A stretch of DNA of 64,000 nt from Pectinophora gossypiella (lineage: Eukaryota > Arthropoda > Insecta > Lepidoptera > Gelechiidae), in assembly GCF_024362695.1 (NCBI RefSeq), contig NC_065404.1, positions 14,486,604 through 14,550,603 of the forward strand, written 5' to 3'. The position numbers and the translations under genes are program-made. This document shows, one piece after another, positions 42,745-53,107 of this stretch; within the stretch, counting starts at the first letter, position 1; each line of letters begins with the position of its first letter. The notes under the pieces are model-generated. The model saw only the letters and a program-made list of their open reading frames with translations. It was not told the origin of the DNA and ran no database searches.

Positions 42745-43112
42745 CACTAATTTAAGAGCCACGCTCTAGTCGGTGTAGCATTCTCCATTCTTGTCTATCA
42801 AAGACCAATTCCTTCACGTCCTTATAAGACACGACGTTCGCATTCTCTTTAATCTGTTCCATGTAAGCTCTTCTTGGTCTTCCCCTTCCTCTCTTTCCTT
42901 GTAGCTTCCCTTCTATGATGTTTTTAATAAATTCGTCGTGTCTTATTAAGTGGTCCATTCATCTTGCCTCTTCTGTCCTCAATAACTCTCAATATTTGCC
43001 TCTTTTCCCTTACTCTTACTTCATTAGTAACTCTTTCAGTCCAACTTATTCGTTCCATCCTCCTCCAACACCACATTTCAAAGGCCTCGAGTCTCTCTTT
43101 AAGTACCATATT
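42745..43112 (-). pseudogene. LINE-c reverse transcriptase C-terminus, frameshifted
   Basis: Two overlapping minus-strand frames join into one tail: KERLEAFEMWCWRRMERISW, TERVTNEVRVREKRQIL… in one, and MDHLIRHDEFIKNIIEGKLQ, GKRGRGRPRRAYMEQIK… WRMLHRLERGS stop in the other. The break is near 42950. The upstream end is cut by the SINE-1 copy at 43113. It ends in a GATGATGA-type 3' tail. Confidence 0.8.
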
Positions 43113-43443
43113 AACGGCCTCTGTGGTCCAGTGGTTGAGCGTTGGACTCACGATCCGGAGGCCCCGGGTTCGAATCCCGGTGGGGACATATCACAAAAAT
43201 CACTTTGTGATCCCTAGTTTGGTTAGGACATTACAGGCTGATCACCTGATTGTCCGAAAGTAAGATGATCCGTGCTCCGGAAGGCACGTTAAGCTGTTGG
43301 TCCCGGTTACTACTTACTGATGTAAGTAAGTAGTCGTTACATGAGTCATGTCAGGGGCCTTTGGCGGCTCAATAGTAACCCTGACACCAGGGTTGATGAG
43401 GTTGGTACGTCACCTCACAACCCACACGGTAAGAAGAAGAAGT
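43113..43443 (+). repeat. SINE-1, near-consensus copy
   Basis: Head GGCCTCTGTGGTCCAGTGGT, B-box GGGTTCGAATCCCGGTGGGG, complete body, AAGAAGAAGAAG tail. Few apparent mutations, so possibly one of the youngest SINEs here. Confidence 0.9.
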
Positions 43444-44167
43444 ACCATATTTAAAAACATAACCATTTAAAATAATAAAAGGCTATTAATAATATTCAAA
43501 ATTCAAACCTTTGAAACTGTGTTCCCCGATCTCCCCGAGGGTTATTTATGAACAGTCACTGAGCTATGTAATAATCTGAAGCGGGATTTAATTTGCGGAC
43601 TGATTTCACACTAGGGTGCGAAAGAGATGGATATAGGGCTCCCGTAAAGCCAGAGGGAGACAGCATAAGGGAAATCGTTAGTGGTTTCAACAGACGGGTA
43701 AGGGATCTTCTCCACGACGCGAGCTGATGAATATGCTATTTTAGGATGATGTTGCCAGTATTGGTCCACATGGGTATAACAATGATCTTTCTTGGCAGTC
43801 GAGTGAAAAGGTCAACGTTTGACCATTTTTTTTGACGATGTCATAACTTATTATTTTATACTTTCATAGACAAATTGACAAATTGTAGAAAGTGTAGACT
43901 AGGTTACCATCTACTCTATTAGATCGCCACTTGTTTCGACAACACACGAATTGCACGGCGCAGTGAGGAAGGTCGCTAATGGAAATCGGCAATGTGAATT
44001 TATTTTTCGTAGAGTAAATAAAGTAAGGTTTGAAAATCCTTTTTTCGGAGGGTATTCGGTAATTTATTTTATAATTACGGAATGTTTTGTTTTGCTTGTG
44101 CTGGTCCGTTTGGTTCTGATTTGTTATTTGTGTTTAGGTTTGTTTTGGAATATGTGTCTTTATTTTG
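43444..44167. other. no supported feature
   Basis: Single-copy-looking. A 119-codon plus frame at 43951-44310 runs from unique DNA into SINE-2 and has no recognisable motif. Confidence 0.35.
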
Positions 44168-44425
44168 GGTATAAGAGCCTCCGCGGTCAAGTGGTTAGAG
44201 CGTCAGGTTCTCGATCGATCCGGATTCGATTCCCGATGGGGACTTTGTCGAAATCACTCTATGAGACTGTCCTTTGTTTGGTAAAGGCTTTGCAGGCTCG
44301 AATCACCTGATTGACCGAAAAAGTGAGATGATTCCGTGCTTCGGAGGGCTTTTATTAGCTGTAAAAATACCTCTACCTACCCGCAGTGGAGCGGCGTGCT
44401 CTATACCCCCTCTGGTTGGTAACTT
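44168..44425 (+). repeat. SINE-2, with head
   Basis: Head GAGCCTCCGCGGTCAAGTGG TTAGAGCG, B-box-like GGATTCGATTCCCGATGG, then CGAATCACCTGATTGACCG, TTCCGTGCTTCGGAGGG and TATACCCCCTCTGGTTGG. This is the copy that shows the family is tRNA-headed. Confidence 0.8.
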
Positions 44426-44513
44426 ACGTGTGATAAGGTGCGTCTTGTGTGATAAACAAAGTTACTTTCGCATTTACCTATATTTCGCACAAATAATATC
44501 TTGTTTCAGTATT

Positions 44514-45188
44514 CAGTAGGTAACATAGTTACACTTTGAATTGTCAACTTAAGGTGTGTGAAAGAGAGAGCGACGAGTGAGCGAGAGAGAAGAGAGTATT
44601 GCGCTTTTTTTCTTTTTTTGACGTGACTTATTGTAGATTTGCCGCAGATGGCATTAACTACTTGGCCGGACAAATGGGGAGCGCTGAAGGCTCTCACCCG
44701 GTACAACGTTTAAGACAACAGGCCTGAGGGTGCCCAGTTGGGCGCGAACCTCGGCTCAGGGCGTCGTCTGAGAGGAAAAATATTTGAAAGAATTAATCGA
44801 CCCTAGTGGGTCGATAAGCGCTAAATGAGGGAAATCGTCGACCACGCCGGCGGGGTCGGTATCGGGGTCCTGAAGTGTTTGGTGTCGCGAGCTGATTGGC
44901 TGCCTCTATGGCTAGAGTAATCGGGTCGTCGGGATCGTATAAGAGGATTGAGGAATGACAGGGAAATGGCGGACGGTTGTTTTTAAAGAGAAAATTATAA
45001 AACGCTTAAAATAAACAAAAGGTAAAGAAATAATATTGGTTTCCTTCATACACTATCCCGCCCTAACGAACGTCTCCATCGCCTAAAACTACTGCAACTT
45101 TTCATAGCCTGTATAGCCGAGGAAAATAAGCTGCAAGAAAACTCTCGGCACAGGGCCCTCGACGTTCTTAAAAAAACATAAAATATAG
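44514..45188 (-). repeat. LINE-a 3' end, split by rep-G
   Basis: Left piece 44514-44549 (CAGTAGGTAACATAGTTACA CTTTGAATTGTCAACTT) and right piece 45068-45188 (CTAACGAACGTCTCCATCGC … GGGCCCTCGACGTTC) are contiguous in other LINE-a copies. The 518 bp between them are a rep-G unit. Confidence 0.75.
44550..45067 (+). mobile_element. rep-G, longest copy, inserted in LINE-a
   Basis: Contains every rep-G block in order: a GA-rich start (GAGAGAGCGACGAGTGAGCG), GACGTGACTTATTGTAG, the ACTACTTGGCCGGACAAATG core, CTCAGGGCGTCGTCTGAG, GTGGGTCGATAAGCGC, GGTGTCGCGAGCTGATTGGC, and a distal part to about 45067. The insertion boundaries are set by the interrupted LINE. There is no obvious coding frame; the class is unknown (non-autonomous). 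Confidence 0.7.
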
Positions 45189-45419
45189 TAATTGTAAAAC
45201 GTTGTTTTACAATTTGCTAGTGTCATGGGCACTTTTGGGCCAAGTTTGACAAGCAGTGGGTTCTAGGTTAAATAATTTTAAGTTAGGTGTTGTGAAGTAT
45301 ATTTGTATTGTATTTGTATATATTTTTTGGCTACGTGGCTACGTGGAAAGTCCGTCATTGGATCATAATCTTCACTTACATCTCTAGTACTCACCCTTAA
45401 GCCGTAAATTCACCAAAAC

Positions 45420-45560
45420 ACATACCTAAATCCAACACCATTACACCTTACTCATCTATTAACACGGGATCAGGTAAACCAAATACAATGGGCCTTAATC
45501 CCATTGTCGCGGGGCGATTTAGTCTGATTAATTACTATGAACAATGTATGCACGACCAGT
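45420..45560. promoter_or_regulatory. Sox/homeodomain motif cluster, or a small exon
   Basis: The palindrome CAATGGG…CCCATTG, CCTTAATCCC, GATTAATTAC and GAACAATG fall within 60 bp, resembling paired Sox and homeodomain sites. The same DNA has an open plus frame (MGLNPIVAGRFSLINYYEQC MHDQCK) ending at a GTGAGC donor, so a first exon is the alternative. Neither is proven. Confidence 0.25.
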
Positions 45561-45649
45561 GTAAGGTGAGCTTTCGCGTCGTGTACATCGGTTAGGTGCG
45601 GTTGGAAGTTGCTATACTGTGTTGATACCTAATTTTTCTGTTCTTCTCT

Positions 45650-45966
45650 AGTCTGCGTTGTGAGGTCAATGACCAGCGTCATCAAATCTAATGTCAGGGT
45701 TACTATTAGCCAAAGTACCCTGAAACGGTTCATGGAACGACTAAGTAGGTACTTACTTACATCGGTAGGTAGTTACTGGAACCAACGGCTTAACGTGCCT
45801 TCTGAAGCACGGATCATCTTACTTTTTGGACAAACGGGTCATCAGCCTGTAAATTCCTAATCAAACTAGGGATCATAAAGTGACTCTTGTGATTTTTCTC
45901 CACCGGGATTCGAACCCAGGACCGTGATCGTGTGCCCAATGCTCAACCACTGGACCACGGAGGCCA
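45650..45966 (-). repeat. SINE-1, diverged
   Basis: The minus strand keeps the head GGCCTCCGTGGTCCAGTGGT and B-box GGGTTCGAATCCCGGTGG. The body has many substitutions. Confidence 0.8.
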
Positions 45967-46034
45967 TTAATGCACGAATGAATAAGTTAAGATAAATTAA
46001 TAAAAAATACAGTTCGCTCAACGATTATAGTAGA

Positions 46035-46160
46035 CGGCGATACGGCTCACCTATCACGTTGGTCTAACAGAAAGCTCGGTGAGGTGTAGGTAATTGGTTC
46101 CTCTTGCGATGGACGTACTTCTGGCTACAAATTGGGATATAGTCGGGAGTTTATGTTATA
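46035..46160 (+). repeat. SINE-4 copy
   Basis: CGGCTCACCTATCACGTTGG, TCTAACAGAAAGCTCGGTGA, TTGCGATGGACGTACTTCTG, AATTGGGATATAGTCGGGAG. Confidence 0.7.
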
Positions 46161-46671
46161 TAACAACACAGTTCCACGAATCTTGGTGCATCAACATGAG
46201 GTAGTGATATGGTAAGCAAGGGGTGAGGGGGACAATTAAGGTTGTTAATGAAACTCCAACCCTTGAGACGCGGAATGATTAACTGCGCGTTTTGTTAATG
46301 TCACTGTGTCGAGGATTTCGTTTAATTACAAACAGTGTTCAAATAAGATAAAAGGTCGAAAGAAGAATTGAAATCCAAGGACTGTGGGCATCTAGGTATT
46401 GGCGATGCTCTTCTCGATGGAATAGATTGAATAATACAGCTGGAGAATGTTATTGACGGCACTTTTATTAACTTTATATTATAAAGCTCAACACACGATA
46501 CCCGTTGGTTATGCAGATTGTAGAAGAAGAAGAAGGCAAGTATTGCCATACTTAAATATAAAATATAATTTTATTGGGGATGCAAACAAGGACGATACAT
46601 ATCTACTGACGCACGATTAACAATAAGCAGTAATTTCGATAGCAATGCGACCTTTTTAACGCGATAAAACA
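46161..46671. other. no supported feature
   Basis: Unique-looking. Several TTAAT/ATTAA sites (GACAATTAAGG, TGTTAATGAAAC, GATTAACTGC) but no gene signal. Confidence 0.3.
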
Positions 46672-46890
46672 TGTGAAAACTTTGAGGGATGATTCAGAAT
46701 ATGATTCTGAGTTGATATCAAGTGGAATTTTCCGTCGCAAAAAGTATGGAACTGAAAATAATTAAAAACACTAAAACTTTCATGAATTTTCCTCCAGGAC
46801 ATTCCACTTGATATCAACTCAGATTTATTTTATGGTCTGAATCATCCCCCTCAGTATTCGTTACGGTGTCACTAACACCCATAGCCCATA
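46672..46890. mobile_element. MITE-O copy
   Basis: GATGATTCAGAATATGATTC, TTGATATCAAGTGGAATTTT, its inverse ACATTCCACTTGATATCAAC, and the right end GGTGTCACTAACACCC. The left terminal ~25 bp is missing. Confidence 0.75.
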
Positions 46891-46917
46891 CGTACTCGTA
46901 TTACCTGTACTTACTTG

Positions 46918-47006
46918 TACGGGGTGTAAGTAACATCGTAACGAATACTGAGGGGTATGATGATTCAGCTCATTATTTTGAGTTTATATCAAGTGGAATT
47001 TTCCAG
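46918..47006. mobile_element. MITE-O left half
   Basis: GGGGTGTAAGTAACATCGTA ACGAATACTGAGG through ATATCAAGTGGAATTTTCC, then an abrupt switch to rep-L. A back-to-back partner of the preceding copy. Confidence 0.7.
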
Positions 47007-47007
47007 A

Positions 47008-47225
47008 TGTCACAAATGGGAGCGTTCAGGTGCTTGTCTTCCTAGGCGACAGAGGGGTTGTATCCTTTCCAACATGATGGACAATTGCTATGGACGACGG
47101 ACTGATTGTCACCACAAGGTTCATCAATTCCATCTTAAGACTTCGTATCAATAGTGTCTGCAAGTTGTCTTTGATTACTTATGACTCTACTCACACCATT
47201 TGGGATTACGGGCGTGAGTATAATG
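47008..47225 (+). repeat. rep-L copy
   Basis: GGCGACAGAGGGGTTGTATC, CAACATGATGGACAATTGCT, TATGGACGACGGACTGATTG, ATTTGGGATTACGGGCGTGA. Confidence 0.7.
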
Positions 47226-47446
47226 TCGGCGTCAGGTTGATCACCTAAACATATCCATTCTTCGATCATGATAGATTTGTATCCATCCTAGGAAGTAATC
47301 TTACGATTATTCCAAACCAAATTGTGATAAATGTTTTCTTGCTACTGGTTGCCTGGAAGAAATTGCTGCTTAGCAATAAGGCCGCCAGATTGTACACATC
47401 TTTCGTCCATGTGTGTAAAAGATTTTTTTTCTATTATTCAATTTCA

Positions 47447-47600
47447 AAAATATCTTTATTTAGTTGGTAACAGAAGTAACACTTTGAATCGTCATTCATG
47501 TTTTACATAACGAACGTCTTATCAGCCTAAAACTACTGCAGCTTCACACAACCTGTAGATATAGCCGCGGAAAAGAAACTACAAGAAAAACCTAGAGGGT
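47447..47600 (-). repeat. LINE-a 3' end
   Basis: TTCAAAAATATCTTTATTTA, AACACTTTGAATCGTCATTC, CCTAAAACTACTGCAGCTTC. It ends where the reversed rep-L starts. Confidence 0.75.
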
Positions 47601-47604
47601 AGAC

Positions 47605-47735
47605 ACATACATACATACATACATAAACTCACGCCCGTAATCCCTAATGGGGTGGGCAGAGCCACAAGTAATCAAAGACAACTTGCAGCCACTGTTGATA
47701 CGAAGTCCAAAGATGGATATGATGAACCTTAAATG
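47605..47735 (-). repeat. rep-L 3' end
   Basis: CATACATAAACTCACGCCCG, CCTAATGGGGTGGGCAGAGC, GACAACTTGCAGCCACTGTT, GATACGAAGTCCAAAGATGG. Confidence 0.75.
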
Positions 47736-47880
47736 AATGAATTTATTATTGTACAATTTAGTAATTTGGCTGCCTAATAGTTTCTGTTTGATTACTGTCT
47801 TAAAACTGTTCAAAGGTAAATTCCGATCGTTAGTGGGAATGTTATTGTGAAAACGTAACATAAAAACGAATTCCCAACCT
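47736..47880 (-). pseudogene. LINE C-terminal fragment
   Basis: The minus strand reads MLRFHNNIPTNDRNLPLNSF then KTVIKQKLLGSQITKLYNN, the LP..I..L.S...FK...K..L tail of CR1/Jockey-like polyproteins. Confidence 0.55.
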
Positions 47881-48732
47881 CATAAGTGATAAATGCTTAT
47901 GTAAGTATAAAATATGTTATGTTTTCCTACCCACTAATAAATTGCTAATCAAATACTAAGCCATACAAAAAGAAGCAAAAACAATTTGAAATTCGAACGG
48001 CCATTAGTGATGCGCACTTGTCCCAGTCGTTAGTCCGGGACTCCATTTGTTTGCCGCAACGCGACCTAATCCCGGGATTGTACCGGATAATCCAGGATCA
48101 CGAATCATGACACTATTGTTGTAAGTGTGAAACCGACGCAAATAGGCCTAGGGAGGTACACCCCTAGCGTAGCCCGCCGGGATTCTAAGCTAAACGAAAT
48201 TACGTCCTATGTCGTAAGACATAGAGTGAATTTTAAATGGTAAGAACATGGTTTGTAGTGTTGCTAAAATAGAAGGACATTTTTTTAAATCGCCATTGTG
48301 ATTCTCGTGCCGAATTACGCCTTTAGTTAAACGTCATATGGGTACATTTCGGATGAATTTCTCGTTGTTGCTTAAGCTTTTTGGTTTTTTAAAGTTGTCC
48401 TGTTTAAGAACACGGGCTGAGCGTAGTCTTTGACAGAATTTGTGTTTGTCGAAGCTCATTGTGTGCAGTTAATAACAAGATTATTATTTCTATTACAATT
48501 TAGGGGTTAGTTTGATCAAATATTGCTATTTGTTTGTGAAATGGATCGTTCTGTTCGGTCGTCTTGTATGAAAGTTTATTTGTGTTTGGCAAATTGTAAC
48601 TCGCTTGGTCTTTTCACGGTTACTACTTAGGAACAATAATCTTTTTGTTAGTTTTATTTTGCAACAGAGAGGCATTAGCCATATAACATCTCGCAATGGG
48701 CATCCACTGCTTGTACCGGAAAGGATTGCCTG
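47881..48732. other. no supported feature
   Basis: Repeat-free. Locally GC-richer at 48000-48190, with two TAATCC-type sites (CCTAATCCCGG, GATAATCCAGG) and a CCGGGA/TCCGG-rich patch. No exon found. Confidence 0.3.
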
Positions 48733-48962
48733 AAAGCATAGAATAAGGAATAATACTACGAATAGAACGGCAACTCTCCGCTCCCCACCAGCGTCTGAGC
48801 TAGGTTTACCTTACCCCCCCACCCTGTAACATACTTTAGACTAGAATCGTATGGCGCCATTCGTCACACACAGATGCGCGTGTACGATAACGTCAATGTG
48901 AGGTGTCTGTGTAGAACGAAGTTGTTTGTATGAAAGCATATGAACGCATAAGCAGTGTCCGC
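48733..48962 (-). repeat. rep-F, full length
   Basis: CATAGAATAAGGAATAATAC, GGCAACTCTCCGCTCCCCAC, CACAGATGCGCGTGTACGAT, AACGAAGTTGTTTGTATGAA. A SINE-2 scrap follows at about 48968-49012. Confidence 0.85.
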
Positions 48963-49077
48963 GGTGTGGTGTAAGAAAGGCCTATAGACCCAGCAGTGGG
49001 TGGATATAGAATACGGTATCTACCCAGCCTCTACCCTACCTATCTGGTAGAGTTATACTTTAAGTATGTAGTTAATA

Positions 49078-49286
49078 GTACATCATCTCCCTAGCATTGT
49101 CCCATTTTTTCACAGGGTCCGCTTATCTAACCTGAAGATTTGACAGGACCGGTTTTTTACAGAAGCGACTGCCTGTCTGACCTTCCAAAGCCAGCCCAAT
49201 ACAGGTTAGGTCACATACCTCCGAAAATGCATTTCTCGGGAATGTGAGTTTCCTCACGATGTTTTCCTCCACCGCTGAACACGTGA
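49078..49286 (-). repeat. SINE-3 3' half
   Basis: ATCTCCCTAGCATTGTCCC, GAAGCGACTGCCTGTCTGAC, CCAATACAGGTTAGGTCACA, TCACGATGTTTTCCTCCACC. Confidence 0.85.
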
Positions 49287-49665
49287 TAGTCCTATGTACC
49301 ACACTAATAAAATAGAACTGAATAAATGTTTATTTGCCAAAATAATACATAACCCCACCAATTGATTGAAAAAAAAAAAGAAAATATGTCATTGATATGT
49401 CAATATGTTTAAATTATATTATGTCGTACCTACTTGTAAGTAACTTGGATCAATTTTGATTGGTCGGCAGTTAAAGTAAGTCTGCATGTACTTAAAGCCA
49501 ATACGGTGCATTGCAATGGCTATGCAACTACGTTTATGCAAACAACCACTAAACTTTATGGGTCGTAACGTAACGTGAACGTGTACGTTTACGACGGCGG
49601 CCTATGACTTTTTAGAAGCCTCTTCACTGCTTTCGATTCAATGCCTCCATTTGTCTTATTCTCAT

Positions 49666-49938
49666 TTCTTCTCGTGTTGTGAGGTGGAATACCAGCCTCA
49701 TCAACCATGGAGCCACGGTTATGATTGAGCCGCTAAAGGCTCATGTAGCGATTACTCACTTACATCAGTAAATAGTAACCGGGACCAACGGCTTAACGTG
49801 CCTTCCGGATCATCTTACTTTCGGACAATCACGTGATCAGCCTGTAATATCCTAACCGTAAAAGTGTTTTTTATTATGTGTCTCCACCAGGATTCGAACC
49901 CTAGGCCTCCGGATCGTGAGTCCAACGCTCAACCACTA
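49666..49938 (-). repeat. SINE-1, head cut
   Basis: TCTCGTGTTGTGAGGTGGAA through AACCCTAGGCCTCCGGATCG to CAACGCTCAACCACT, where the head breaks off. Confidence 0.8.
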
Positions 49939-50164
49939 ATAACAGGCTAAATAAGATAATAATTGTGAAATTATCGAATTGTACGTTGTAAAGAAGTTCG
50001 CAAGTCGTCTCGTAGAGCGGCCGCCGTAACCGTTCGATAATTATCGGCGATACAACTTTGAGTGTACCCACGGGTGTCGTGTGGGACATTCCGGGACTTC
50101 GACGGGACATATCGCCACCGCGCAGCCCCAATGCGACGTAAATTTACTTTTATTTGACGCCTTT

Positions 50165-50312
50165 AGGTAGGTTCAGAACGATCTACTCAGAACCGGCGCG
50201 GCGTGTATGAAGCGATTGATGAATGTTGAGGAAGCAAGAGAAGTGTGGATCGAAGCAAATTGAGTTCCACAGTCTCTGCGTACCCCGGTTGGAAATAGGC
50301 GTCATTTTGTAA
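50165..50312 (+). repeat. LINE-K 3' end
   Basis: ATCTACTCAGAACCGGCGCG, TGAAGCGATTGATGAATGTT, GAGGAAGCAAGAGAAGTGTG, AGTCTCTGCGTACCCCGGTT. Coding frame broken. Confidence 0.7.
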
Positions 50313-50384
50313 GTAGCAATTTTTTTATTTTTAAATAGCTAGTTTTCAGCCGCTTAACATGTGTAATAATAATAAGTACCTAAT

Positions 50385-50762
50385 GGTGCTAATTCCTGTA
50401 AATACCATCTAATTTTATTTTAAGTTATATCTGTCATTTTCTTATCCGCCGAAAAGGAAAGGGACGGGTAATCGACAAGCATAAAATTTATGGAACACAC
50501 GTCAATTTTAAGCACAAATCTAAACCAACCGTCTAAAAATTTTACATCCGTCAATAACCCGACACAGTTAAGTAGACAGCACGTCAAACGGAATGCATAC
50601 CAGAGACGTACCTTTTGATTCGCCCGGGTTATTCATTCATTTACTCATTCTTCCTAAAATTAAGAGCTGTGAATCATCCGTCCCTTTCCTTTTCGCCGGA
50701 TATGAAAATGACGGATATAACTTAAAATAAAATTAGGCAGTGTCTGCAGGAATCGGGGCCAA
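50385..50762. mobile_element. MITE-I, most complete copy
   Basis: The left end TGGTGCTAATTCCTGTAAAT ACCATC… and right end AGGCAGTGTCTGCAGGAATC are inverted over about 70 bp (TTTTATTTTAAGTTATATC / GATATAACTTAAAATAAAA). A second inner pair CGGCGAAAAGGAAAGGGAC-type lies at about 50450 and 50690. Confidence 0.8.
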
Positions 50763-50839
50763 TATAAAGGTAAAGGGTTGTAATGTTGTTGTGTAGTACA
50801 CACACAAAAAATTATGTTTTTTTCTATTATGGCAACGCC

Positions 50840-50840
<1 letters not shown>

Positions 50841-50893
<53 letters not shown>
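50841..50893 (+). repeat. (TC)n microsatellite
   Basis: About 26 TC units with two interruptions. The S/L-rich open frame across it is meaningless. Confidence 0.95.
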
Positions 50894-51444
50894 TCTACCC
50901 TATATCATGGCGACGGATGTTGCTTTTTCTGTAACTTTCTATATTTAAATTATTTAAAGTATTACAGTCAAGCATGTGTTTTCATTTATATACAACCAGG
51001 GACGCATAACTTGTATTCAACAGTACCTCTTAATGCCCATCCTAAACACTCCTTTACCCACTTCGAAAAATTCAAAATTGCCTACTTATTAAATAATTAA
51101 AAAAGTGCGTTTAAGAAAGGAACTTTGTCTGTTTGTAACCATTTCACACTTAAACTGCTAAACTGATTTACTTACTTAATTTTTTTTTTTAAGTTTGGCA
51201 GGCTTTAACAGAGTTCACTATTTCTAATTAAGTACCTACTCTTTCAAACAAAAGACAGGTAATATAGACTTTCGTACCAACAAATCAATGTGTTAATTGT
51301 CTTAGAAAACTTTTGGGGTACTCACATTAATAGTAAATCTTCGTTAGATCCCGCTAGATGGCTCTCGACACGCAAACCACCTATATCTTTCAATATTTTA
51401 TAGCTTAATTCTTTTACCTATAATGGTTTCGAAATGAGTACCCT
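50894..51444. other. no supported feature
   Basis: AT-rich. Nothing recognised. Confidence 0.4.
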
Positions 51445-51516
51445 TGGAGCTCTCCATTTGTCCGGCCAAGTATTGAAAGCCATCGGAGACAAATCTTGTA
51501 CAAGTCACGTCAAGGT
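51445..51516 (-). repeat. rep-G scrap
   Basis: GAGCTCTCCATTTGTCCGGC, CAAGTATTGAAAGCCATC, AGTCACGTCAAGG. It ends just before the P-like element's target duplication. Confidence 0.6.
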
Positions 51517-51796
51517 TGCTTGCTACCCACCAAAGACCTTGTATAGAATAGACGGATAATATTTTAGAGTGACGATCAAACTATCACAGCTCTCTTTCTT
51601 CCCTATGGCAACAATCTCTGTGGAAAAAAGAAACAAACATAGACAAACACCGCTGTCTAGAACGTCAGTGTTTACCGTTTTGAGATGTTGTGGTAGTCAG
51701 CTGGATACCAAACCTGCCGTTAGTTTTTTGGTGTTTTGGGACATTATTTTAACTTTTTATATAAACAATCTGTGAAATAGTTATTCATTATGAACC

Positions 51797-53107
51797 ATGG
51801 CTTGCGTAGCTATTGGTTGTGAGAGTAGAATGGGTGTTATAATGGAGAACGATCAAACAATGTCTCACCATGGGTAAGTTATCGACCACATAATACATGT
51901 TTGTGTGCAAGAAATACATTACCTGGTCTGGTTTTTGTAAAGTTTATTGAGCCCTAAACACGATGCAGACGCATATTTTCAGCAAAGCCGTCACATTTGT
52001 ACAAATAATTGATTTCACATTTTACGTTAATCAGCTTTGACAGATCATGTACCCAAAGTATTATAAGTAGTGTTGTCCTTTGATATCGATAACATAATAT
52101 TATGTTTGAATGTAACATCTACATGTTGCGTTATTCTATTCACGTTTAATTTATTTTTCGACCTGTTTCCGATTTGGATGAAGATTACATAAAGATATTG
52201 TATTTTCCAGATTTCCTAAATATCCTAATTTACGAAACAAGAAATTAAGAAACAATTAGATTCAGACCATGAAACGAGATAATTCTCTCTTCTGAAGGAC
52301 GCCTTCTCCTTATTTAAGCCTGTGCTAATTACATTTCGATGTATCTTGCTTTCTATCGAGCAGGATCATCATCATCAGCCGTATGACGCCCACTGCTGGG
52401 CATAGGCCTCCCCCAAGGATCTCCACGACGATCGGTCCTGCGCTGCCCGCATCCAGCGGCTTCCCGCGACCTTCACCAGATCGTCGGTCCACCTTGTAGC
52501 GGGCCTACCCACTGAGCGTCGTCCGACACGTGGTCGCCACTCCAGAACCTTTCCGCCCCATCGGCCATCGGTTCTCCTCGCTATGTGTCCTGCCCACTGC
52601 CACTTCAACTTTGCAATTCTCCGAGCTATGTCGGTGACTTTAGTTCTCCTGCGGATCTCCTCATTTCTGATTCGATCCAGCAGGGAAATACCGAGCATAG
52701 CTCTCTCCATTGCCCGCTGAGCGACACCGAGCCTCCTCACGAGACCCATAGTAAGCGGCCACGTCTCACTGCCGTAGGTCATCACTGGCAACACGCACTG
52801 GTCAAAGACTTTCGTCTTGAGACACTGAGGTATTCTGGACGAGAAGATATTCCGCAGCTTCCCGAACGCTGCCCATCCGAGTTGGATCCGACGAGAGATC
52901 TCTTTCTCGAAGTTGGACTTACCTAACTGGATTATTTGTCCTAGGTAAATGTACTGGTCTACAACTTCGAGTGTAACGTTCCCAACCTGAACTGGAGTGG
53001 GTGCGACATGGTCGTTGGCCATAATTTTTTTTTCGAGCAGGATACCAAACAAAAATATTACATAGAGATGCAGTACCAACAATATTCACTCACATATCTC
53101 ACATAAG
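51797..53107 (+). pseudogene. THAP zinc-finger gene, two exons, inactivated
   Basis: Exon 1 (51797-51873) begins ATG in context ACCATGG and reads MACVAIGCESRMGVIMENDQ, TMSHH, ending GG/GTAAGT. Exon 2 starts at 52211 after TATTTTCCAG and continues in phase: GFPKYPNLRNKKLRNN, then stop TAG 52257. The same frame resumes with MKRDNSLF, TGA 52293, TPSPYLSLC, TAA 52326, LHFDVSCFLS. After a one-base shift it ends YQTKILHRDAVPTIF before a GTGAGT donor at 53108. This recovers the THAP plan: C-x4-C (residues 3 and 8), FP motif, C-x2-H-F and the AVPTIF box. Lesions are three in-frame stops, one frameshift, loss of the conserved Trp after LR, and the LINE inserted at 52367. A possible last exon follows TTCTTGCAG at 53347, with AATAAA at 53477. 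It lies inside the P-like element and was presumably its gene. Confidence 0.75.
52367..53032 (-). mobile_element. 5'-truncated RTE-type LINE with 11-bp target duplication
   Basis: A minus-strand open frame of about 215 codons encodes the C-terminal part of an RTE-clade polyprotein: MANDHVAPTPVQVGNVTLEV, YIYLGQIIQLGKSNFEKEIS, RRIQLGWAAFGKL, VLPVMTYGSETWPL, AMERAMLGISLLDRIRNEEI, WAGHIARRTDGRW, GRPATRWTDDLVKVAGSRWM. Reverse transcriptase catalytic and endonuclease domains are missing because of 5' truncation. The 3' end is a (GATGAT)n tail next to 52367. TCGAGCAGGAT occurs at 52356-52366 and again at 53033-53043, an exact duplication. The frame is unbroken, so the insertion is fairly recent. The first ~19 residues of the open frame upstream of MAND come from flanking DNA. 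Confidence 0.85.

Noticed and set aside
50783..51100. 105-codon frame with a serine/leucine run.
   Set aside because: Created by the (TC)n microsatellite.
52585..52926. 113-codon plus frame.
   Set aside because: Antisense to the RTE LINE coding sequence.
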